64,000 bases of DNA from Paenibacillus planticolens (lineage in GTDB: Bacteria > Bacillota > Bacilli > Paenibacillales > NBRC-103111): positions 1 to 64,000 of the forward strand of contig NZ_WHNZ01000083.1 of the NCBI RefSeq assembly GCF_013141725.1, given 5' to 3'. Shown here piece by piece: positions 35,140-44,055 of the stretch (positions within the stretch are counted from its first letter, which is position 1; every line of letters starts with the position of its first letter). The position numbers and the translations under genes were made by a program. Below the pieces are notes generated by a model. The model ran no database searches. It saw only the letters and a list, made by a program, of their open reading frames with translations, and had not been told where the DNA came from.

Positions 35140-36537
35140 TTACAGTGTTTTCGCTTTCTCGATTGCGTCCTCAATCGTACCAACGTTGTGGAACGCTACT
35201 TCAGGAAGGTTGTCGTGCTTACCTTCAAGAACTTCTTTGAAGCTGCGCACAGTGTCTTTCAATGGTACATACAAGCCTGGGAATCCGTTGAACGGCTCAG
35301 CAACGTGAAGCGGCTGAGACAAGAACAGACGAAGACGACGAGCACGGGTTACAACCAATTTGTCCTCATCGGACAACTCATCCATACCCAAGATCGCGAT
35401 GATATCCAGAAGCTCTTTGTAACGTTGAAGAACTTGTTTAACACCTTGTGCTACTTTATAGTGCTCTTCGCCCAAAATTTCTGGCGTCAACATACGGGAA
35501 GAGGAAGCAAGTGGATCTACCGCTGGGAAAATACCCGCAGCCGCGATGCTACGCTCCAAGTTCGTTGTAGCGTCCAAGTGTGCGAACGCTGTAGCTGGAG
35601 CCGGATCCGTATAGTCATCCGCAGGAACGTAAATCGCTTGAATCGATGTTACGGAACCTTTTTTCGTGGATGTAATACGCTCTTGCAATTGACCCATTTC
35701 TGTAGCCAAAGTCGGTTGGTAACCTACCGCAGACGGCATACGACCAAGCAAAGCCGAAACCTCGGAACCTGCTTGTGTGAAACGGAAGATGTTGTCGACG
35801 AACAGAAGAACGTCTCTGCCTTCAACGTCACGGAAATATTCAGCCATTGTCAAACCTGTCAAAGCTACGCGAAGACGCGCACCAGGAGGCTCGTTCATTT
35901 GACCGAATACCATTGCTGTTTTCGCGATTACGCCGGAGTCTTTCATCTCGTGGTAAAGGTCATTACCTTCACGAGTACGCTCGCCAACGCCTGCGAAAAC
36001 GGAGATACCGCCGTGCTCTTGCGCGATGTTGTGAATCAGCTCTTGCATCGTTACGGTTTTACCTACACCCGCGCCGCCGAAGAGACCGATTTTACCACCT
36101 TTTGCGTAAGGAGCCATAAGGTCAATAACTTTAATACCTGTTTCAAGAACTTCCGATTTCGTGGACAAGTTCTCGAATGCAGGAGCTTCTTTATGAATTG
36201 GACTAGTCAACGTACGATCAACGGTTTCGATACCATCGATAGGATCTCCAACTACGTTGAATACGCGACCTAGTGTTGCAGCACCTACAGGTACAGTGAT
36301 TGGAACTCCTGTGTCTGTAGCTTCAGCACCACGTACAAGTCCGTCCGTGGAAGACATCGCTACGCAGCGAACGAGGTTGTCACCAAGGTGAACCGCCGCT
36401 TCAACCGTAATCGTAACCGTTTGTCCGGCTTCCGTTTTTTCAATCTTGATTGCATTCAGAATTTCAGGGAGTTGTCCGCGTCCGAACTCAATGTCGACGA
36501 CAGGCCCTGTAATATTCACAACGCGCCCTTTGCTCAT
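35140..36537 (-). CDS. atpD: F-type ATP synthase subunit beta
   Basis: 465 residues. Walker A GGAGVGKTV, the catalytic GERTREG segment and the DELSEEDK-like DELSDEDK stretch are present. Beta carries the catalytic nucleotide sites of F1. Confidence 0.98.
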   Translation of the reverse strand: MSKGRVVNITGPVVDIEFGRGQLPEILNAIKIEKTEAGQTVTITVEAAVHLGDNLVRCVAMSSTDGLVRGAEATDTGVPITVPVGAATLGRVFNVVGDPIDGIETVDRTLTSPIHKEAPAFENLSTKSEVLETGIKVIDLMAPYAKGGKIGLFGGAGVGKTVTMQELIHNIAQEHGGISVFAGVGERTREGNDLYHEMKDSGVIAKTAMVFGQMNEPPGARLRVALTGLTMAEYFRDVEGRDVLLFVDNIFRFTQAGSEVSALLGRMPSAVGYQPTLATEMGQLQERITSTKKGSVTSIQAIYVPADDYTDPAPATAFAHLDATTNLERSIAAAGIFPAVDPLASSSRMLTPEILGEEHYKVAQGVKQVLQRYKELLDIIAILGMDELSDEDKLVVTRARRLRLFLSQPLHVAEPFNGFPGLYVPLKDTVRSFKEVLEGKHDNLPEVAFHNVGTIEDAIEKAKTL

Positions 36538-36587
36538 GGTTTCCCTCCTAAGAAAAGCTTCGCCTCTGAAACGAGGCGTTTTATCAA

Positions 36588-37445
36588 TTAAGCGTTCGCG
36601 TTCGCGCCGCTGACGATTTCCGCAATTTCTTGCGTAATGGCAGCTTGACGTGCACGGTTGTATGCTAATGTGTAGCTGCTGATCATCTTCGTTGCATTTT
36701 TCGTTGCCGAGTTCATCGCCGTCATTCTCGCACCGAACTCACTTGCTTTACCTTCCAATACCGCGCTGTAAATAATCGTTTCCGCATATTTAGGCAGCAG
36801 CACTTCTAGAACGCCTTCCGCAGACGGCTCATATTCGTAGCTAGCCGTAGACGAACCTTTTACTTCCTCCATAGGAAGCAAGCGAACCATAGTTGGTATC
36901 TGACTGATTGCATTTTGGAATTTGTTGTACACCAAGAATAATTGGTCGTACAAGCCCTTCTCAAAATTAGCAACTGCAGAAGCCGCAATCGATTTGATAT
37001 CCGAGAACTTCGGAGAATCCGGAAGTCCTGTAACTTCTTGAACGATCTGAACATTGCGTTTTTTGAAGAAATTGCTACCTTTACGTCCAATTACGAAAAC
37101 AGCATATTCCGACGTGGATTGATGTCTTTCGCGAATCTCCGTCATAGCCTTACGCAATACGTTCGCGTTGTAGCCTCCAGCCAAACCACGATCCGAAGTG
37201 ATTACCAAGTAAGCTGTTTTCTTCACTTCGCGCGTTTGCAGCATTGGATGTTTCACACCTTTGGAGCCTGCAGCGATGCTAGCAACTACTTCTTTCAGCT
37301 TATCCGAATAAGGACGAGCCGCTTCCGCAGCTTGCTGAGCCCGACGCAAGTTCGCTGCTGCGACCATTTCCATCGCGCGCGTAATTTGCTTCGTGTTTTG
37401 TGTCGATTTGATTTGGCGCTTAATCTCGCGCATTCCTTTTGCCAT
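36588..37445 (-). CDS. atpG: F-type ATP synthase subunit gamma
   Basis: 285 residues from the ATG at 37445, chosen because MAKGMREIKRQIKSTQNT is the conserved N-terminus and AGAGGTG precedes it; the open frame reaches further up to 37550 but that part looks non-coding. Gamma is the rotating shaft inside the alpha-beta hexamer. The 130 bases between atpA and atpG can form several hairpins. Confidence 0.96.
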   Translation of the reverse strand: MAKGMREIKRQIKSTQNTKQITRAMEMVAAANLRRAQQAAEAARPYSDKLKEVVASIAAGSKGVKHPMLQTREVKKTAYLVITSDRGLAGGYNANVLRKAMTEIRERHQSTSEYAVFVIGRKGSNFFKKRNVQIVQEVTGLPDSPKFSDIKSIAASAVANFEKGLYDQLFLVYNKFQNAISQIPTMVRLLPMEEVKGSSTASYEYEPSAEGVLEVLLPKYAETIIYSAVLEGKASEFGARMTAMNSATKNATKMISSYTLAYNRARQAAITQEIAEIVSGANANA

Positions 37446-37575
37446 ACCTGTCACCTCTCTTTTGAGGCTTTGGAAAGCCTTCATTCGAAGGCCTGATCTC
37501 AGGCAGCTTGCACCCAATCTCAGGCATAAACGGAGTACCTGGCTTTCCATGAAGAAAAGCTCAGGTATTCAAATT
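37446..37575 (-). promoter_or_regulatory. structured atpA-atpG spacer
   Basis: On the minus strand this 130-base spacer contains GCCTTC/GAAGGC, GCCTGAGATCAGGC and the long-range pair GGAAAGCC/GGCTTTCC. Such structures could tune the ratio of gamma to alpha and beta. No T-run follows, so it is not a terminator. Confidence 0.4.
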
Positions 37576-39090
37576 TTATTCAGAAACTGCGAAGCTCTTT
37601 TTGAACGTGTTGATTGCATCAACCAGTGCTTTGTCGTTATCCGCAGAAATGTCTTTCGTATCATTAATGCTATTCAAGATTTCCGGACGGTTGGATTCCA
37701 GGTAAGCCAAGAACTGCTGCTCGAAACGAGTTACGTCTTGTACTGGAATGTCATCCAAGTGACCTTTAACAACTGTGTACAGGGAGCAAACTTGTTTTGC
37801 AAGCGAAAGCGGCTGATGCACGCCTTGCTTCAAGATTTCGAGTGTGCGAACCCCGCGATCCAGACGAGCTTTCGTCGCTCTGTCAAGGTCGGAACCGAAC
37901 GCTGCGAATGCAGCAAGCTCACGGTATTGTGCCAAGTCTACACGCAGTGTACCGGCAACTTTTTTCATTGCTTTCGTTTGAGCGGAGCCCCCTACACGGG
38001 ATACAGAGTTACCAACGTTAACCGCTGGACGCTGACCGGAGTAGAACAGGTCGGACTCAAGGAAGATTTGACCGTCCGTAATGGAAATTACGTTCGTCGG
38101 AATGTAGGCGGAGATATCGCCCGCTTGTGTCTCGATGAATGGAAGTGCAGTAATCGAACCGCCGCCAAGATCATCGTTCAATTTCGCAGCGCGCTCCAGC
38201 AAACGGGAGTGCAAGTAGAATACGTCACCTGGGTATGCTTCGCGACCTGGTGGACGACGTAGCAAGAGGGACAACTCACGGTATGCAGCAGCTTGTTTGG
38301 ACAAGTCATCGTATACGATCAATACGTGCTCGCCTTTGTACATGAAGTACTCGCCCATTGCGCAGCCTGAGTACGGAGCCAACCAAAGCATTGGTGAAGG
38401 CTCGGAAGCAGATGCAGTTACAACGATTGTGTATTCCAAAGCGCCGGCAGCACGAAGTTTTTCAACAACGCCTACGACTGTGGATTGTTTTTGACCGATA
38501 GCAACGTAGATACATTTCACGCCGCTACCTTTTTGGTTAAGGATAGCGTCGATTGCAATCGCCGTTTTACCTGTTTGACGGTCACCGATGATCAACTCAC
38601 GTTGACCGCGACCGATTGGTACCATCGCGTCAATCGCTTTGATACCTGTTTGCATTGGCTCATGAACGGATTTACGAGCCATTACGCCTGGAGCCATGTT
38701 CTCTACAGGGCGGAATTCTGTTGTAGCAATTGGACCTTGACCATCAACTGGTTGACCCAAGGAGTTAACGACACGGCCGAGTAGAGCTTCCCCTACAGGA
38801 ACCTCCATGATGCGTCCTGTACGTTTTACTGGATCGCCTTCACGGATATCTTTGTAAGGTCCGAGAATAACGATACCAACGTTGCTTTCTTCAAGGTTAA
38901 ACGCGTAGCCCAAAACGCCATTTGAAAACTCAAGCAGTTCGCCTGCCATTACGTTTTCCAAACCGTGAGCACGAGCGATACCGTCCCCGACTTGAATGAC
39001 TGTACCTACGTCAACCACTTGCATATCGGATTTATAGTTTTCAATCTGTTGTTTAATCAATGAGCTGATTTCTTCAGGTTTGATACTCAA
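37576..39090 (-). CDS. atpA: F-type ATP synthase subunit alpha
   Basis: 504 residues. Walker A GDRQTGKTA and the EGDPVKRTGRIMEVPVGEAL region are typical. Alpha binds nucleotide without catalysis and supplies the arginine finger to beta. Confidence 0.98.
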   Translation of the reverse strand: MSIKPEEISSLIKQQIENYKSDMQVVDVGTVIQVGDGIARAHGLENVMAGELLEFSNGVLGYAFNLEESNVGIVILGPYKDIREGDPVKRTGRIMEVPVGEALLGRVVNSLGQPVDGQGPIATTEFRPVENMAPGVMARKSVHEPMQTGIKAIDAMVPIGRGQRELIIGDRQTGKTAIAIDAILNQKGSGVKCIYVAIGQKQSTVVGVVEKLRAAGALEYTIVVTASASEPSPMLWLAPYSGCAMGEYFMYKGEHVLIVYDDLSKQAAAYRELSLLLRRPPGREAYPGDVFYLHSRLLERAAKLNDDLGGGSITALPFIETQAGDISAYIPTNVISITDGQIFLESDLFYSGQRPAVNVGNSVSRVGGSAQTKAMKKVAGTLRVDLAQYRELAAFAAFGSDLDRATKARLDRGVRTLEILKQGVHQPLSLAKQVCSLYTVVKGHLDDIPVQDVTRFEQQFLAYLESNRPEILNSINDTKDISADNDKALVDAINTFKKSFAVSE

Positions 39091-39122
39091 CGAACGTCAC
39101 CCCTATTCTTACAGTGCTTTTT

Positions 39123-39656
39123 TTAAACCAAAGCTTTGGATAGGCGGTCTAACTTGCCTGCCAAACTTCCATCATATAAACGGTCACCAATACGCACTTG
39201 GATGCCGCCGAGCAGCTTAGGCTCAACAACAGTCGCAACACGAATCGTTTTTCCCGTAACTTTGCTGAAATGTGATGCAATTTCCGCTTGTTGAGCTTCC
39301 GTTAGTGTGAAAGCGGAATAAACTGTTGCACTCGCTTGTCCAAGCGCTTCATTCGCAATCTTCACATAATCGCTCACCAGAGCAGACAAAATCGTTTGTC
39401 TTCCTTTATCAATCAAGACCAGCAGCGTGTTCCACACCGGCTCGGAAACTTTGCCCTCAAAAATCTGCTTCAGCAGGTCCGTTTTGGCGGTCGTCCCGAT
39501 ATTCGGATGGTTCAGGAACTTCTGCAAGTCTGCATTGTCCCTAATCGCACTAGCTACAGATTTCAGCTCTTCTTCGACTTGGGAAATAATTCCTTTGTCC
39601 TGTGCTACCTCAAAAAGAGCTCTGGCATAACGCTTCGCTACGACGATGTCACTCAT
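39123..39656 (-). CDS. atpH: F-type ATP synthase subunit delta
   Basis: 177 residues: the helical N-terminal domain (AKRYARALFEVAQDKG) and the C-terminal VEPKLLGGIQVRIGDRLYDGS block. Delta ties the peripheral stalk to the top of F1. The start overlaps the atpF stop by four bases. Confidence 0.96.
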   Translation of the reverse strand: MSDIVVAKRYARALFEVAQDKGIISQVEEELKSVASAIRDNADLQKFLNHPNIGTTAKTDLLKQIFEGKVSEPVWNTLLVLIDKGRQTILSALVSDYVKIANEALGQASATVYSAFTLTEAQQAEIASHFSKVTGKTIRVATVVEPKLLGGIQVRIGDRLYDGSLAGKLDRLSKALV

Positions 39657-40138
39657 ACGTTGCCTCCTACCTCTTTGAGGTAATGCTCAACAAGTTGCTC
39701 TTGTGACTTTTCGTCGATTTGCTTTTCAATAATTTTGGAGGCAATTAGAACGGACATCGCGCCAACTTGGCTGCGAAGAGCGGCAACCGCTTTGTTCTTC
39801 TCGTTCTCAATATCTTTCAAAGCTTCATCTTTCAGACGAGCTGCTTCAGCTCCAGCTGCACGAACAATATCATCAGCTTGTTTAGAACCAGTTTGTTTCG
39901 CTTGCTCGATGATTTCATAAGCTTCTTTACGAGTTTGTTGCAGTGCTTGTTTTTGTTCCTCTAACAGTTGATCAGCTTGTTTACGGCTTGCTTCAGCTGT
40001 TTGGATTTGATCTTTAACCAATTGTCTGCGTTTTTCCATCATGCCGAACAGAGGACCGAACGCAAACTTGGAAAGCAACACATACAGAATCAAAAACGCG
40101 ATAAGTTGTATAAAAAATGTGGACCATTCAATATGCAA
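39653..40138 (-). CDS. atpF: F-type ATP synthase subunit b
   Basis: 161 residues: one N-terminal membrane helix (about 8-26) and a long charged, coiled-coil helix. It forms the peripheral stalk that holds F1 still against Fo. Only one b gene is present, so a homodimer is expected. Confidence 0.95.
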   Translation of the reverse strand: MHIEWSTFFIQLIAFLILYVLLSKFAFGPLFGMMEKRRQLVKDQIQTAEASRKQADQLLEEQKQALQQTRKEAYEIIEQAKQTGSKQADDIVRAAGAEAARLKDEALKDIENEKNKAVAALRSQVGAMSVLIASKIIEKQIDEKSQEQLVEHYLKEVGGNV

Positions 40139-40216
40139 GTAACGTCACTCCCTTCTGATAACGTGGGCAAAACGAAGGCGTGGTGGCGACTACGGCCATC
40201 CCCGCCAAACGGTTTC

Positions 40217-40441
40217 TTAAGCTTTCCCCATAAAAATGAACGCAAGTACCAATGCAACGACCGGCATTGCCTCTACTAGACCTACCCCGATAAACATAGT
40301 TGTTTGAAGCGTACCACGTAGTTCTGGTTGACGGGAAATACCTTCCAAAGCGCGACCTACGATCAAACCGTTACCAATACCTGCACCTAGTGCTCCTAAA
40401 CCGAATACGATACCTGCTGCTACTAATGCTATTGCTCCCAT
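40217..40441 (-). CDS. atpE: F-type ATP synthase subunit c
   Basis: 74 residues forming a two-helix hairpin with the polar loop GRALEGISRQPELR. The ion-binding glutamate lies in GVGLVEAMPVV; alanine rather than Ser or Thr after it suggests proton, not sodium, coupling. Confidence 0.97.
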   Translation of the reverse strand: MGAIALVAAGIVFGLGALGAGIGNGLIVGRALEGISRQPELRGTLQTTMFIGVGLVEAMPVVALVLAFIFMGKA

Positions 40442-40518
40442 TGATAAAATCCTCCCTTAAACTCTTAGGTTTGTTTTGTGTATAAGTGACTCGAGACTAC
40501 CCGAGGTAAGTCTTGCTT

Positions 40519-41223
40519 TTAGTGTTCTTCGTGGATTAACGTTTGCGAGATGTAAACCATTGTCAGCATTGTGAATACGAAGGCTTGAATAGCACCTACG
40601 AACACACTGAAGCCCTGCCATACGAAGAGAGGCGCAATTCCAAACCAACCAGCTCCGATGATGACAGATATCATAATTTCACCTGCATAAATGTTACCGT
40701 AAAGACGGAAAGCGAGCGTAAGCGGCTTTGATACAACTTCAATCAAATGAAGGATCAACATTGCCCCTTTGTACTCAAAGTAATGCGCGAAGTAGTGCTT
40801 CGTGTTACGCGTTATCCCTAAGTAGTGACTTAGTACGATAACAATAACCGTCAGTGCTCCTGTTACAGCGATATCAGCCGTCGGTGATTTCCACCATGAT
40901 ACATGATCTTCCGTCACAATCGAGAAAGGAAGGCCGAGCATGTTGCCGATAAAGATGTACATAATGAGCGTAAGACCAAGCGCGATAAAGCCTTTGCCGT
41001 GCTTAGAACCGATCGTGCTTCCAATGATGCCTTCTACAAACTCAATCGTCCATTCCATGAAGTTTTGAATTTTTGAAGGATTCGTTACGGATGCACGGCT
41101 AGCCCCTGCGATTGCAAGAATAAGCACGATAATGGTGGTAATCCCGATCATCATAAGTGCTGATGCGTCGAAGTGAATACCTAACCACTCAAATTCTGGT
41201 ACCTTATGTTCCATATTTCCCAT
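40519..41223 (-). CDS. atpB: F-type ATP synthase subunit a
   Basis: 234 residues from the ATG at 41223, which follows AAAGGGG; a longer frame to 41238 is less likely. About six membrane helices. The essential arginine is in LTLAFRLYGNIYAGE. Subunit a forms the two proton half-channels beside the c-ring. Confidence 0.95.
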   Translation of the reverse strand: MGNMEHKVPEFEWLGIHFDASALMMIGITTIIVLILAIAGASRASVTNPSKIQNFMEWTIEFVEGIIGSTIGSKHGKGFIALGLTLIMYIFIGNMLGLPFSIVTEDHVSWWKSPTADIAVTGALTVIVIVLSHYLGITRNTKHYFAHYFEYKGAMLILHLIEVVSKPLTLAFRLYGNIYAGEIMISVIIGAGWFGIAPLFVWQGFSVFVGAIQAFVFTMLTMVYISQTLIHEEH

Positions 41224-41247
41224 TTTCACCCCTTTCATCGAATGGAA

Positions 41248-41631
41248 TTACTTCTTAGACTTCCTAATAGAAAGAATACCCAGTACGAGTGTTGCCAATT
41301 GAGCAAAAAAGTATCCAATAATTGTCGTGGTTAAAGCGACATGTTCCGGATACCGAACGGCAACCAAACCTGCGAAGCCAGCAATTGCTGCTCTTGTCAG
41401 AAAACCTAGGGTCACCTTGCGCCCTTTCTGCTCTATCGCAGCTGCTGCCAACTTGTTAATCTTCCAGGCCAAGAACCTCGCGTTGATCATACTCGCCATA
41501 GATCCAAGCATAATGCCAGCAAAGTAAACCCGGTAATCGACAAGAAGCGCCCATGCAGCCAAACAAAAGGATAAAAAGAAAAGAAACACATTTTGAACCG
41601 TTTTCAGAGTGGCTGAAAATTCATCCATCAT
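41248..41631 (-). CDS. atpI: ATP synthase subunit I (AtpI)
   Basis: 127 residues with four membrane helices, in the usual place at the head of the operon. AtpI helps assembly of the c-ring and may aid magnesium uptake in some bacilli. It overlaps atpZ by four bases (ATGA); two ATG codons stand in tandem. Confidence 0.85.
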   Translation of the reverse strand: MMDEFSATLKTVQNVFLFFLSFCLAAWALLVDYRVYFAGIMLGSMASMINARFLAWKINKLAAAAIEQKGRKVTLGFLTRAAIAGFAGLVAVRYPEHVALTTTIIGYFFAQLATLVLGILSIRKSKK

Positions 41632-41849
41632 AGCCCTCCGTACCGCTTTATCATGAAGTAAATGCTAATGATTCCGGTTACAAGCCCTAGCAAAAATCCG
41701 CCTAACAACCAGAATTGTGCCCCTAGTACGCGTGTTAGCCAATCGCCGAACAAGTATCCGGCTCCTAAACAAACTGCAAGGTCAATGCCAATCGCACTAG
41801 TTAACGCTACTGCCCGCCACGGATTATCATTGGGATTTTGCCGTTTCAT
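41628..41849 (-). CDS. atpZ: AtpZ/AtpI family small subunit
   Basis: 73 residues, two membrane helices with a GAGYLFGDWLTR loop, matching AtpZ, a small partner of AtpI often reported with Mg/Ca transport. It is the first gene of the atp operon. AGGAGG precedes the ATG and directly follows a family C hairpin in the leader. Confidence 0.82.
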   Translation of the reverse strand: MKRQNPNDNPWRAVALTSAIGIDLAVCLGAGYLFGDWLTRVLGAQFWLLGGFLLGLVTGIISIYFMIKRYGGL

Positions 41850-41860
41850 CGCATCCCTCC

Positions 41861-41910
41861 TGAAGGCTTTCCGCTGTGGAAAACCTGTTTCGTAGACATA
41901 GCGCTACGAA
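41861..41910 (-). repeat. repeat family C hairpin element in the atp leader
   Basis: Minus-strand order: TTCGTAG/CTACGAA hairpin containing CTATG, then GGTTTTCC-ACAGC-GGAAAGCC, then CTTC and the AGGAGG of atpZ. The same order (CTATG, TACGAA, GTTTTCC, GGAAAAC, CTT, AGGAGG) occurs before ywlE at 50834-50874. Confidence 0.7.
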
Positions 41911-41919
41911 TCCTCATTT

Positions 41920-41949
41920 ATTGTATCGAAGGCAAGCGAGGTTTGTCAA
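41920..41949 (-). promoter_or_regulatory. sigma-A promoter of the atp operon
   Basis: Perfect TTGACA (41944-41949) and TACAAT (41920-41925) separated by 18 bases on the minus strand. The transcript would carry about 65 bases of leader before atpZ. Confidence 0.75.
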
Positions 41950-41983
41950 TTGACGAAACTTAACAGGCCTCTCCGCCCAAAAC

Positions 41984-42008
41984 CCCTCAGAGCCTTGCGG
42001 CTCTAGGG
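41984..42008 (-). terminator. probable terminator of the upp-wecB unit
   Basis: CCCTAGAGCC pairs with GGCTCTGAGGG around GCAA; only a short T-run (GTTTTG) follows on the minus strand, about 65 bases behind wecB. Confidence 0.6.
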
Positions 42009-42073
42009 ATTGCGAGTTTCCAAACCAAACAGTCGAACTGTACGCTGTAGCGTTTGTCATGATTTTGTCACGG

Positions 42074-43210
42074 TTAGAATGTTTCAGGACGCTCCGCGAC
42101 CTTGCCGAAGTGATGCAGAATGGCTTGAGCGATTCTTTGGGATGCTTTGCCGTCCCCGTAAGGGTTAGCAGCTTGGCTCATTTGGTTGTATAAATCTGCA
42201 TCAGTCAGCAGCGCGCGAGCACGCTCATAGACCTTCTCCTCATTCGTTCCAACCAGCTCCAAAGTGCCTGCTTGAATGCCTTCCGGACGCTCCGTCGTAT
42301 CACGGAGTACAAGCACCGGCACGCCGAAGGATGGCGCTTCTTCCTGAATACCGCCCGAATCTGTCAGAATCATGTGCGTATGCGGATAGAAGTTATGGGT
42401 TTCCACTACATCAAGAGGATCTACCAGTTTAATCCGCGGATGATTGCCCAATATTTCATGAGCAGGTCCTTGAACCGCAGGACTCAAATGCACCGGATAC
42501 ACGATCGCGATATCCTCGAATTCGTCGGCAATGCGGCGTACCGCGCGAAAGATCTGGCGGTGCGGTTCCCCTTGCGATTCCCGGCGATGCGCCGTCATCA
42601 GAATCAGCTTGCGGTCCCCCACCCAGTCCAGGATCGGGTGCTGGAAGTCTTTTTCAACCGTATATTGGAAAACATCCGTTACCGTATTGCCCGTCACGTA
42701 GATTTGCGACTCGGATTTATTCTCCTTGCGCAGGTTGTCCGCAGACAAATCCGTTGGCGCAAAGTGCAGATCGGCCAGCACACCGGTCAATTGACGATTC
42801 ATTTCCTCCGGATACGGCGACATTTTGTTCCACGTACGAAGGCCCGCTTCGACATGTCCAACTTGGATTTGCTGCATGAAAGCCGCATAGCTTGCGAGGA
42901 ACGTCGTCAGCGTATCGCCATGCACGAGAATAAGATCCGGCTGCGCTTCCTGAAACACAGGCTCAAGCCCCTGCAGCACGCGCATCGTAACTTCATTCAG
43001 CGTTTGGCGGTCTTTCATGACATTCAAATCATAATCCGGTGTAATTTTGAAAATGTCGAGCACCTGATCCAGCATCTGGCGATGCTGAGCCGTTACGCAA
43101 ACGAGCGACTCGATATGCTCTGGATGCTTCTCCAGCTCCTTAATCAGAGGAGCCATCTTAATTGCTTCAGGTCTAGTGCCGAAGATCGTAATGACTTTCA
43201 AACGTTTCAT
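42074..43210 (-). CDS. wecB: UDP-N-acetylglucosamine 2-epimerase (non-hydrolysing)
   Basis: 378 residues. TIFGTRPEAIKMAPL, VHGDTLTTF, VGHVEAGLRTW and YPEEMNRQL are family marks. It converts UDP-GlcNAc to UDP-ManNAc (MnaA in Bacillus). UDP-ManNAc is the donor expected for the TagA-like transferase at 6.2-6.9 kb, so this enzyme probably supplies the wall-polymer sugar. It lies 30 bases after upp and is probably co-transcribed with it. Confidence 0.95.
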   Translation of the reverse strand: MKRLKVITIFGTRPEAIKMAPLIKELEKHPEHIESLVCVTAQHRQMLDQVLDIFKITPDYDLNVMKDRQTLNEVTMRVLQGLEPVFQEAQPDLILVHGDTLTTFLASYAAFMQQIQVGHVEAGLRTWNKMSPYPEEMNRQLTGVLADLHFAPTDLSADNLRKENKSESQIYVTGNTVTDVFQYTVEKDFQHPILDWVGDRKLILMTAHRRESQGEPHRQIFRAVRRIADEFEDIAIVYPVHLSPAVQGPAHEILGNHPRIKLVDPLDVVETHNFYPHTHMILTDSGGIQEEAPSFGVPVLVLRDTTERPEGIQAGTLELVGTNEEKVYERARALLTDADLYNQMSQAANPYGDGKASQRIAQAILHHFGKVAERPETF

Positions 43211-43240
43211 TAATTCTTCTCCCCCATCGTCACAAGTCTT

Positions 43241-43870
43241 TTATTTCGTGCCGAACAGACGATCTCCCGCATCTCCCAGTCCAGGTACGATATAGCCGTG
43301 GTCATTCAAGTAGTCATCTACGGCCGCTACATAAATATCAACGTCAGGATGCTCTTGCTGAACCGCTTTAACTCCCTCCGGCGCCGCAATTAAGCACATC
43401 AGCTTGATTTGGGTGCATCCTCTGCGCTTCAATACTTCAATGGCCATATTGGCGGATCCCCCGGTAGCCAGCATCGGATCAATCACGATTAGTTCCCGCT
43501 CCTGCACATCTGTCGGCAGCTTCACATAATATTCGACTGGCTGCAGCGTGTCCGGATCACGGTAAAGGCCAACATGTCCCACTTTTGCAGCCGGGATCAG
43601 CTTAAGCACACCGTCAACCATCCCTAGTCCTGCGCGCAAAATCGGAATGAGTCCCAGCATTCTGCCGGAAATAATTCGGCAATTCGCTGTTGTTACAGGT
43701 GTTTTTACCTGAACATGCTCAAGCTGAATATTTCTCGTGATCTCATAAGCCATTAATGTGGCCACTTCGTCCACAAGCTCCCGAAAGTCTTTCGTTTTCG
43801 TATTCTCATCCCGAATAAAGGTAAGCTTATGCTGAATAAGCGGATGATCACAAATAAATAACTTCCCCAT
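43241..43870 (-). CDS. upp: uracil phosphoribosyltransferase
   Basis: 209 residues, the standard length. The PRPP loop DPMLATGGSANMA and the uracil-binding YIVPGLGDAGDR end are present. Upp salvages uracil to UMP. AGGAGG precedes the ATG. In B. subtilis it also lies between glyA and the atp operon. Confidence 0.97.
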   Translation of the reverse strand: MGKLFICDHPLIQHKLTFIRDENTKTKDFRELVDEVATLMAYEITRNIQLEHVQVKTPVTTANCRIISGRMLGLIPILRAGLGMVDGVLKLIPAAKVGHVGLYRDPDTLQPVEYYVKLPTDVQERELIVIDPMLATGGSANMAIEVLKRRGCTQIKLMCLIAAPEGVKAVQQEHPDVDIYVAAVDDYLNDHGYIVPGLGDAGDRLFGTK

Positions 43871-43894
43871 AATTTCCTCCTAAAAGACCACATT

Positions 43895-43924
43895 GTTATA
43901 TGTATTTTACCTATTTAGCGTCAA
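43895..43924 (-). promoter_or_regulatory. candidate sigma-A promoter of upp
   Basis: TTGACG (43919-43924) and TATAAC (43895-43900) with 18 bases between them on the minus strand, 25 bases before the upp start. Confidence 0.6.
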
Positions 43925-44011
43925 GGTACGACAAACCTCGTTCATTATATCATATGTTATCCAACTTATCCTCCGAAAAACCAAACCTACCATGAATCTC
44001 CTTATTTAAAT

Positions 44012-44043
44012 AAAAAACCGCCTGAGATCTTCTCTCAAGCGGT
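44012..44043 (-). terminator. Rho-independent terminator of the SgrR-like gene
   Basis: ACCGCTTGAGA pairs with TCTCAGGCGGT around a short loop, then TTTTTTA on the minus strand, about 13 bases behind the stop codon. Confidence 0.88.
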
Positions 44044-44055
44044 GTTAAAATACGC

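Noticed and set aside
35131..36273. 380-codon open frame on the plus strand opposite atpD
   Set aside because: It is exactly antisense to a strongly conserved gene, has a Cys/Arg/Phe-rich composition and no ribosome binding site.
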